Below, one piece after another: positions 56,411 through 64,000 of a DNA stretch of 64,000 nucleotides. Source of the DNA: Lolium rigidum (taxonomy: Eukaryota > Streptophyta > Magnoliopsida > Poales > Poaceae). How positions within the stretch are numbered: the stretch's first letter is position 1; each line of letters opens with the position of its first letter. The stretch is taken from the NCBI RefSeq assembly GCF_022539505.1, contig NC_061510.1:226942043-227006042 (forward strand), read 5' to 3'. Below the pieces are notes generated by a model that was not told where the DNA came from, made no database searches, and saw only the letters and a program-made list of their open reading frames with translations. The position numbers and the translations under genes are program-made.

Positions 56411-56736
56411 CTACATGTTTACATTTTTGAACCATATTACGATCCATTCAACTAACAAATATGAGTTACTCCATCACAAATACTAGGCATACATGTGGGT
56501 TCATACACATACATACACATACATACATAGAGTTCATACACATACATGTGAAATTTCTTATGTAGATTTCTACACATCTATGGTTGAAACACATGCATAC
56601 ATGAGGCTACCATCTCCAACACAAACAATACAATATAGAGTGCACAAAAGAAAGAAAACATGTCTAGGGTTCATGTCCAAATCTAGCCCGATCTATGAAA
56701 TTAGTGGATGAATGGAGAAGATTTGAAGGAGATTAC
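56411..56736 (-). other. Predicted 5' untranslated intron of the B3-domain gene
   Basis: On the minus strand the donor AAG/GTAATCTCC at 56737/56736 matches the left-TIR donor, and the acceptor AACATGTAG at 56411 directly precedes GATG, the start codon of the B3 ORF. The intron (326 bp) is AT-rich with CATACA repeats. Confidence 0.62.
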
Positions 56737-57182
56737 CTTGACAAATGGATGGGGAACGATCTCCACGGACAGATCTGACGATTTGGTGGTGGATTTGGTG
56801 GGGGGAGAGGGAGGAGAGAGAGAACCGGGTTGGGGAGGAGGAAGAGAAGAAGAGAAAGAAAGAAGAAGGGTCGGGCTGGGCGCGCGCGGCGCCCAAACTT
56901 AAGTCAATGTGTGGCGCCCTTCCCGGGGCGCCACACAACTCAAAGTGTGGCGCCGGCCGGAGCGGCGCCACTCGTGCTGCCACGTCGGATCGGGGTCACC
57001 AGCTCAGCGTCGACGGGCCACGTAGGATGGGTTTGTGGCGCCAGAGCTAGAGGCGCCACATGGGCACGTGTGGCGCCCTTGAGAGGGGCGCCACACAAAA
57101 GGGTTAGATTGGTGAAATAGTTTCGCCAGAGGTTCAGTCTGTGCTTTTCTTTCAGTTTTGGGTTATTTTTGTGTAAATCACC
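56693..57182 (-). repeat. Right TIR of the Mutator-like element, with promoter and first exon
   Basis: The inverse of 50756-51245. Within the first 320 bp only a few differences are seen, for example CCCCTGGG/CCCCGGG at the 51008 module and GGAAGAAAAGC/GAAAGAAAAGC. Divergence rises toward the intron side. Confidence 0.85.
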
Positions 57183-57191
57183 TCCCTTGGG

Positions 57192-57848
57192 GGAGTAGTA
57201 TTTGACACAGGGGTAGTTTAGGTAACGTTTTGTTTTCCTTTTTCGAAAGGGGCAGGATTTACGGGGCACGGTCGATCCCTGCACGACAGCACGAGCCGCT
57301 CAAAGAAAAGAACCTTGTATATCGCGCGAGTTCCGCCCCAACCACGGAGCCACGTTCATCTCCCCATCTGCCTCCACTTGTTTGCTAGAACGCCGCCCCG
57401 TTCCCCTCCCTCAGCGCATCGGGGCGATCCAAAGGACCCTTCACGTCCGTTTAGGAACCGCGCGAACCGAAAATACGTCGGTACCCTCTTCCAGCGGTCC
57501 GATGAATAGTGTTCGACCCATCTACCGAGAAACGTGGTCCAATTATGCGGTATGTTTGCGTCTGCGCGGACGCAGCGGTCGTCCGCATGCTTCTCGCACG
57601 GGCCTACCTGGCAGCGGCACAAATTGTTCATCTTCAGCGCGACATAACTTACGGGAGGCGCGCTGCAGCTTTTCAGGGCCGCGTTAATGGCGCGCATCAG
57701 CTTCAGCGCGCGTGCGCAGGTGGACGGCGTCGCAGTGGCAGGACATTGAAGGCGAGATGGCGTCCGAGCCTTTTAAAGGTCCGCTGGCGGCGCCCATTTT
57801 CTTGACCACACCATTGCCAAAATCGGCCGTATCCACCCGACCGACGCC
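57192..57848. other. Sequence right of the Mutator-like element, 5' region of the next pseudogene
   Basis: GC-rich with mixed composition; several short open frames on both strands, none with a recognisable domain. 57430-57620 has CGTCCGTTT/GCGGACG motifs like those at 58740-58980, so it probably belongs to the same repeat family as the pseudogene that follows. Confidence 0.4.
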
Positions 57849-58627
57849 ATGAGGAAGAAATCGTGCCCGTTCCGCAAAACCAAGAACGACCACAAGGCTA
57901 GCGGCTCGCGGTCCGACAAGAAGCCGCGGGTCGGGCGGTACGTCCGCATCGAGTTCGTGCGCCGCCTCTAGGAGGAAAACCAGTCGGTGCCATGGTCGGA
58001 CGCTAACCTGTCTGAAGGAGGCTGGTACCTCAACTCCAGGCACATGCCGGTCGCCCAGTTCCACGTGAGGGCCGAGAGCGCTGTGACAAGGTGCGCCGCC
58101 GCCGAGCCATCTTGTCGGCCGATCTCCGAGAAGATCTGGCGTATGCGCTCGACTCCTACAACTGGATCTCGTGGCCGAGTGCGAGACCTTGTCGGATGGC
58201 CATGTCCAAGGCGAAGACAATGACCACGACCACGGTGGGCCGACGTGGGATCCGGAGACCCAGCCGCCGGACATTAGCGAGGAGGAGGCCATTGTCATGG
58301 CACTGGCCAATAGCGAGCTCGACGAGCTCAGCGAGCTCACTATGTGGGACGGGCTCGCCATCCAGCTTCGCGAGTCGGCGCTCGCGCAGGGGAGGCCGAC
58401 GACTCCTCCGGCCGCGCCGACGCGTTCGAATGCCCTTGCGCCGACTCCTGCTCCTTCAACGGCTGGGATCCGTGGCCCCCTTCACCACAGCCTCCTGCGC
58501 TGCCGACGGCCTGGCCACAGTTGACATAGGCTGCCCTTCCTCCTCCACTGCGACGTACCAGCTTCCATGGCGGACGCCGGAGTTCATCGACCTCATCAGC
58601 GACGACGAAGCAGTAGCCCATAGCTAG
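57849..58627 (+). pseudogene. Unrecognised multi-copy grass protein, stop and frameshifts
   Basis: Start MRKKSCPFRKTKNDHKASGS at 57849. A TAG at 57969-57971 interrupts the frame within FVRRL*EENQSVPWSDAN. The frame then shifts near 58085 (RRRRAILSADLREDLAYALD), again near 58165 (SEEEAIVMALANSELDELSE), and near 58470, ending EFIDLISDDEAVAHS at 58627. The Ser-Glu-Glu-Glu-Ala helix and the final acidic DLISDDE segment are the clearest features. I recall related repeated proteins in grass genomes near DNA-transposon ends but cannot name the family. Its last exon is duplicated in inverse orientation at 59122-59178. Confidence 0.55.
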
Positions 58628-59180
58628 GTTTTAGAATGCCTTGCTGGATTTTTTAAGTCTTTTTGTGTGTTTTTATTAATGTAAATTATGGGTTTATCAG
58701 TGGGGAAAAATTATGTGTCGGCCTGTCGGGAACACCCCTAGACGCAAACAGACGCGCGGTCGATTTCGACCATTCGACCCGACGCAAACGGATGTTTCGC
58801 GTCCGTTTTGGTGTCCGAAATGTGTCGTCCCGTTGGACAAGTGCCACCTCAGTCGATTCCCAGGTGGCAGGTTCATGTGCTGAAGGCATCTCCAAGAGAG
58901 GATGGAGATGAGGGATCTCCAGCGAGATGAGGCATTTCGGACACAAAACGGACGCGAAACGTCCGCTTGCATCGGGTTGAATGGTCGAAATCGACCACGT
59001 GTCCATTTGCATATAGAGGTGTCCCCAGCGAGCCAACGCATAATTTTTTATCCATTGATAAAACCACAATTTACATTAATAAAAATACATAAAAAGGTTA
59101 GAACTTAAAAATGGCCAGTGCTACTTCTCGTCGTCGCTGACGAGGTCGATGAACTCCAGCGTCCGCCATGGAAGCTGGTA
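58558..59180. repeat. Inverted duplication of the pseudogene 3' end (arms about 250 bp)
   Basis: Left arm 58558-58822, right arm 58933-59180, spacer about 110 bp. Both arms hold the coding end (CCAGCTTCCATGGCGGACGC and inverse), the AT-rich tail ATGTAAATT, and a block with ATTTCGACCATTC and AACGGA..TTTCGCGTCCGTTTTG. The arms differ by scattered substitutions. Confidence 0.8.
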
Positions 59181-59183
59181 TGC

Positions 59184-60186
59184 TGTAGCACCCTACATTT
59201 TAATAAACGTAAGATACTTATGTATAGTGCTATTCCCGGGATCACTGATAGCACACACATTACAAAATATAGTAATCATTGCAATAGTATCAAATTACTA
59301 CATCTTTGATCCAGAGGGTAAAGTAAAATCTTACAAATTGCATAGTCACATGGACTAGCTCTACAATATTCAGAACATACACAGCGAAAAGTAAATCATC
59401 AATGAGCCTTCATCTTCTTCATGTGCAACAGGCAGTCATGTTGGAATGTAGACTCGAGATCCTACCACGTACTTCTCCTCGGAAATTCCTGCACGTTTGA
59501 ATATGCAGCCCCACGAATGGAGGTCAGTACAATGATGTACTGGCAAATGACACTTATATGGTGGCAGTTTTTAGGCATGACTATCTACATGATATTTGGC
59601 TAGTGGAGTTTATGCAAATTTGCATAAAGCCAATTTTATCCTACATTTTATTTAAAACAAAACATTCTGAAAACCTTTGAATGACATTATGAAATCACAC
59701 CATGGTTAAATCCTCCATGGGTTTTAGAATAATCACATGGTTACATCTCCCATGAGTTTTACAAGGTTGATCAAATTTTAAATACATTCAGAAAAGGTGA
59801 TGAGATTCTTCCGTACATTCCTTGCCTAGGAGCTCAAATTGTCCATAACCGGGGACACGGCTAAGATCTTAGGTTTTACTCTCGAGAGATTGTGCACTTT
59901 CACCTTACGACCCACCCTTTCCAAGAGAAGAAATGAGACAGATCTTTCAGAAGAAGGTTTCAACCATACTAGTTAGACCCGTTCCCATTTGGCTGCAGCC
60001 ACATCATCATGTCTAGCAAACAAGTTGGACCTCACAACTTACTTAATCCCGGCAGAGCCCATAATACCATAAGGCTGCACTGGAAGCTATCTAAAACATG
60101 GACGACATAGTAATCTCTTTAATCCTGAGTGGCCAACCGCAAGTACACCCTCAGGCGACGACAACCACAATGTGGCCCTGAGTAGC
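59184..60186. repeat. Probable LTR fragment of another retrotransposon
   Basis: Starts TGTAGCACCCTACATTTTAA with flank tatgc. It has no coding signal over 1.0 kb and resembles LTR sequence of chromovirus-type elements in composition and start. It is cut at 60187 by a Sabrina/WHAM-like LTR. Orientation and family are uncertain. Confidence 0.4.
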
Positions 60187-61609
60187 TGATACGTCTCCGA
60201 CGTATCGATAATTTCTTATGTTCCATGCAACATTATTGATGATATCTACATGTTATAAGCACATTTTATGACATATTTATGCGTTTTCTGGAACTAACCT
60301 ATTGACGAGATGCCGAAGGGCCAGTTCCTTTTTTCTGCTGTATTTGGTTCCAGAAATCCTAGTAAGGAAATATTCTCGGAATCGGACGAAATCAAGACCC
60401 AGCATCCTATTTTTCCACGAAGCTTCCAGAACACCCGGGAAGGACCAGAGGGGGGCCACATGCCCACCAGACCATAGGCCGGCGCGGCCTGGGTGTGGCC
60501 CGCGCCACCCTATGGTGTCGCCGCCTCTTCGACCCTCTGACGCCGCCTCTTCGCCTATAAGAAGCCCCTCGACCTAAAACCTCGATACGAAAAAGCCACG
60601 GTACGAGAAACCTTCCGGAGCCGCCGCCATCGCGAAGCCAAGATCTAGGGGACAGGAGTCTCCGTTCCGGCACGCCGCCGGGACGGGGAAGTGCCCCGGA
60701 AGGCTCCTCCATCGACACCACCGCCATCTCCATCAACGCTGCTTGTCTCCCATGAGGAGGGAGTAGTTCTCCATCGAGGCTCGGGGCTGTACCGGTAGCT
60801 ATGTGGTTAATCTTTCTCCTATGTGCTTCAATACAATAATCTCATGAGCTGCCTTACATGATTGAGATTCATATGATGATGCTTGTAATCTAGATGTCAT
60901 TATGCTAGTCAAGTGGGTTTTACTTATGTGATCTCCGGAGACTCCTTGTCCCACGTGTGTAAAGGTGACTAGTGTGTGCACTGTGTGGGTCTCTTAGGCT
61001 ATATTTCACAGAATACTTATTCACTGTTATGAATGGTGTAGTGAAGTGCTTATTTATATCTCTTTATGATTGCATTGTGTTTTGTATCACAATTCATCTA
61101 TGTGCTACTCTAGTGATGTTATTAAAGTAGTCTACTCCTCCTGCATGGTGTAAAGGTGACTAGTGTGTGCACCGTGTGGTTCTTGTCGTAGGCTATGATC
61201 ATGATCTCTTGTAGATTGTGAAGTTAACTATTACTCGTGATGGTATTGATGTGATCTATTTGGTTATGTTGATCTTTCATGCACTCTAAGGTTATTTAAA
61301 TATGAACATTGAATTGTGGATCTTGTTAACTCCGGCATTGAGGGTTCGTGTAATCCTACGCAATGGTGTTCATCATCCAACAAGAGTGTAGAGTATGCAT
61401 TTATCTATTCTCGTTATGTGATCAAAGTTGAGAGTGTCCACTAGTGAAAGTATGATCCCTAGGCCTTGTTCCTAAATACTGCTATCGCTGCTTGTTTACT
61501 GTTTTACTGCGTTACTACTGTTGCGTTACTACTGCTTGTTTACTGTCCTGGGCAAAGCACTTTTCTGGTGCCGTTGCCACTGCTCATACTTATTCATACC
61601 ACATGTATT
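60187..61609 (+). repeat. Sabrina/WHAM-like LTR, plus orientation, cut by Gypsy-3
   Basis: Starts TGATACGTCTCCGACGTATC with left flank gtagc and no polypurine tract, so it is a 5' LTR or solo LTR. It follows the family sequence (leader block 60400-60740) to ...CATACCACATGTATT at 61609, where the next LTR begins. The copy at 27702 continues with TCACTATCTC at the same place. Confidence 0.85.
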
Positions 61610-62773
61610 TGTTATCACCAGAATTTGACCGAGTCAGAGGTGGGCCGCGATCAAGATGAGCTTAAAGATATATATAGAAGAAATACGTGAATCGGCCTTG
61701 TGTACCAAGTTTGGGCTAATTGCCCGTGTATCTGTACCATAGTAGGATACGTGTCGGTTAGGAGTTAGAGTTTTACCCGTGCACGGTTAGGTGCACGCTT
61801 GAGTTAGAAAGTCCCTTGGACTATAAATATGTATCTAGGGTTTATGAAATAAACAACAACCAACGTTCAACACAAACAAATCTCGGCGCATCGCCAACTC
61901 CTTCGTCTCGAGGGTTTCTCCGGTAAGCACCATGCTGCCTAGATCGCATCTTGCGATCTAGGCAGCACAAGCCTATCTTGTTGTTCATGCGTTGCTCGTG
62001 CTGAAGCCTTTTTGATGGCGAGCAACGTAGTTATCTTAGATGTGTTAGGGTTTGCATTGTTCTTCGTATCATATGCTGTCGTAGTGCAACCCTTATACAT
62101 CTAGCCGCCCTTACACCTATCTTAGGTGTAGGGGCGGCACCCCGCTTGATCATAGTTTAGTAGATCCGATCCGTTACGGTTGCTCCTTGTTCTTCAAGGA
62201 TTAGTTTAACATCCGCAATAGTTAGGCCTTACAAAGGGTTGGAGGATCCAGCGGCGTGTAGGGTGTAGTTTGCTAGCCCTAGACAGGATGTTCCGGGGAT
62301 CAACCTCGTGTTGGTTTTTAGGCTCTGTCTAGGATCGGCTTACGGTCACCGTACGCGAGCGCGAGGCCCAATCGTGAGTAGGATGATCCGATTATGCGGT
62401 GAAAACCCTAAATCGTCGTAGATCGCATTAGCTTTATCTTGATCAAGCAGGACCACCATATATTCGGACACCTTGTACGAATCATGGGTGGATCGGCTCT
62501 TTGAGCCGATTCACGAGATAACCTCGAGAGCCGATCGAGGCTCGTATTTAACGTTTACGTGTATGCCATGCAGGAAACTAAGCGAGGCATCATCCAACAC
62601 CTTCCCGACCGGGTATAGGTCAGGTGGCACGCCCTTGCGACAGCATCGGACGTGTGACCGGGAGGCTTTGCGGGCCGTCGCTCCGAGGGACCGGGGCCAG
62701 CCGCAGCCCTAGTTGTTCCCGGCTCTACCTGTGTTGCCAGTCGCTGCCCGCCGGTGGGTTTCTGACCGCAACA
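61610..62773 (+). repeat. 5' LTR of Gypsy-3 (1164 bp) with three leader hairpins
   Basis: TATA box CTATAAATA at 61821. Downstream, and so in the transcribed leader, are inverted repeats at 61933-61967 (16-bp perfect arms, loop TCT), 61990-62027 (9-bp arms) and 62104-62138 (16-bp arms, one mismatch, loop TCT). The ends form TGTT...AACA. Confidence 0.82.
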
Positions 62774-62834
62774 CATTCTGGCACGCCCGGTGAGACCATC
62801 TTCGACATCCACCGCATCGCCATCTACATCCGAG

Positions 62835-63984
62835 ATGGCGGAAAGCACTCCGGTCAAGTACGAGGATCTGACTGACGAGCTCAAGAAGAAGCATGACGAG
62901 ATCAAGGCAGTCCTCGAAGCCGAACTCATCGGCTCTTTCCACGAACCCGCTCCCACGGCGTCGGTGGAAGGGGTTCTCACCGGAAGGCGCACTCGATGGA
63001 GTGGACCTGTCCGCCCCGTCAGAAGAACGCACCAGGTCGCTGCGTCAGGAGATCAACTACATGGTGGCTCATTCGCTGCACCGCCACTCTGAGAGCCTGG
63101 TAAACACTTTGGAGCGTTTCGCTCTGGGCGTGGTCCAGGAAATCATGAGCCATCGGTATTCTCCGTCGGGACCAGCTCTGGGGACTTACAAAGGAGAGAT
63201 GCCACTCCTGTCCCATCCTCCGCTGCCGTTCGCATGGGCAGCACCAGAAGTGCCGAACTCATCGGCATACGTCGTCTACAAGATTGGTGGTGATCCAGGT
63301 GACTACCAATTCCTACTTGAGGCACCCAAGGAGATCCCGCACGGATACGCGTGCGCATACGTACCAGACTGCAGTACTCGGGCACTCTCGAACCAGGTTG
63401 CAACAGCGAGGGGCCTCCGGAACAGCGGGAGGAACGTCGGGGGCAGATCTTGAGAAGCAACTGTGGCTAGCTAAGTACGCCACTCCGACAAACCTCCAGA
63501 GCCCAGCTCTTGCAGTTGGCTCAGAACCGGAAAAGCAAGCATGGCTGGCTAAGTATGCCACCCCGGCGAATCTTCAGGGTTCGACACCTTCAGCCATCAC
63601 CGTGGATCAGATTTGTACAATTCTGAAAGATCAGTTCGGCATGATGCCGAAAAGGAAGACGTTCGGCTACACCAAGCCGTACCCCAACGAGTACGAATTG
63701 ATCCCGCTACCACCCAAATATCGGCTCCCGGACTTCGAAAGTTTAGTGGATCGGATGGTTCCAGCTCCATCGAGCATGTGAGCCGATATTTGGCACAGCT
63801 GGGCACGATCTCAGCATCGGACGAGTTGCGTGTGAGGTTCTTCGCACGAGTCCCTCACGGGATCGGCTTTCGGGTGGTACACATCGCTGCCACCGAACTC
63901 CATCCGGACTTGGAAGCGAGTTGGAAGAGCGGTTCCATGAGCAGTATCACTCAGAGGCTTCCGAGGCTGGCATTGCCGATCTAG
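62835..63984 (+). pseudogene. Gypsy-3 gag, frameshifted, incomplete at window edge
   Basis: Start MAESTPVKYEDLTDELKKKH at 62835. The frame changes near 62950 (VDLSAPSEERTRSLRQEINY), near 63420 (EKQLWLAKYATPTNLQ, repeated as EKQAWLAKYATPANLQ), near 63740 (KFSGSDGSSSIEHVSRYLAQ) and near 63850. SSSIEHVSRYLAQLGTISAS begins the conserved capsid region of plant Gypsy gag. Each frame change keeps conserved sequence on both sides, the same pattern as in Gypsy-1 and the transposase. The remainder of gag and all of pol lie beyond 64000. Confidence 0.75.
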
Positions 63985-64000
63985 CACAAGTACGACAGAA

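Larger units (their letters stand above)
50756..57182 (+). mobile_element. Complete Mutator-like element (6427 bp) with long TIRs and 9-bp target duplication
   Basis: TCCCTTGGG is present at 50747-50755 and again at 57183-57191, a perfect 9-bp duplication, the Mutator signature. The ends are GGCGATTTACACAAAAATAA and its inverse with one difference (GGTGATTTACAC). The TIRs run about 490 bp and are nearly identical for the first 320 bp. From left: MURA transposase gene (plus), coiled-coil ORF (plus), central foldback, B3-domain gene (minus). The two gene sets converge, as mudrA and mudrB do in maize MuDR. The transposase is frameshifted several times, so this copy should be non-autonomous if the sequence is right. 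Confidence 0.93.
61610..64000 (+). mobile_element. Gypsy-3: 5' part of a Gypsy retrotransposon, runs off the window
   Basis: 5' LTR 61610-62773 (TGTTATCACC ... GACCGCAACA), a primer-site-like TGGCACGCCCGGTGAGAC at about 62779, and a frameshifted gag from 62835. Inserted in the preceding LTR; the expected target duplication is gtatt (61605-61609). Confidence 0.82.

Noticed and set aside
57315..57805. Protein-coding gene in the GC-rich stretch after the Mutator-like element
   Set aside because: Competing short frames on both strands, no domain, and CGTCCG motifs shared with the neighbouring repeat.

Overview
This window is intergenic sequence from a large, repeat-rich grass genome. The long-terminal-repeat (LTR) families, the long-TIR Mutator element, the CACTA end and the LINE all have the look of Pooideae repeats (wheat, barley, oat or ryegrass relatives). 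The genus cannot be fixed from the sequence alone. Apart from one small secreted cysteine-rich gene at about 43.9 kb, nearly everything recognisable is transposable element, gene fragment or pseudogene. No rRNA, tRNA or CRISPR array was seen.

Left part, 1-32.5 kb, is a deep nest. The oldest layer is a duplicated fragment of NRPD1, the largest subunit of RNA polymerase IV (32504-34155). A Gypsy element with gag and protease, a long antisense gene and no reverse transcriptase (16381-21287, resuming 30712-32503; Fatima-like) is inserted in it. A minus-strand Athila-type element (Sabrina/WHAM-like, copy A, 11968-16380) is inserted in the gag of that Gypsy. A plus-strand Tat/Retand-type Gypsy with a degraded gag-pol and an antisense PF04195-type gene (1-11967) is inserted in copy A. 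A second cluster splits the antisense gene of the Fatima-like element: an element with a 3.8 kb LTR and Met-tRNA primer site (21288-26136), a Copia LTR piece (26137-26500), a 100-N gap (26501-26600), a plus-strand Sabrina/WHAM-like 3' half (26601-29313) and an inverted LTR piece (29314-30711).

Middle part, 32.5-43 kb: the NRPD1 fragments, CACTA subterminal sequence, a nearly intact non-autonomous Sabrina/WHAM-like element (copy B, 35221-41944, paired LTRs about 97% alike by eye), a CACTA terminus at 42353 and a small TIR element.

Right part, 43-64 kb: the cysteine-rich gene with its own TATA box and an apparent frameshift near the 3' end; a MITE; a 5'-truncated LINE with a 14-bp target duplication (44880-50702); a complete Mutator-like element with a perfect 9-bp target duplication (50756-57182); a pseudogene with an inverted duplicate; two further LTR pieces; and the 5' end of another Gypsy whose leader holds three hairpins.

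The most unusual unit is the Mutator-like element. Each near-identical terminal repeat carries a first exon and splice donor. One end drives a (now frameshifted) MURA transposase plus a coiled-coil ORF. The other end drives, convergently, an intact B3 DNA-binding-domain protein in the position mudrB holds in maize MuDR. Between the two gene ends sits a 430-bp foldback of GGCGCC palindromes.
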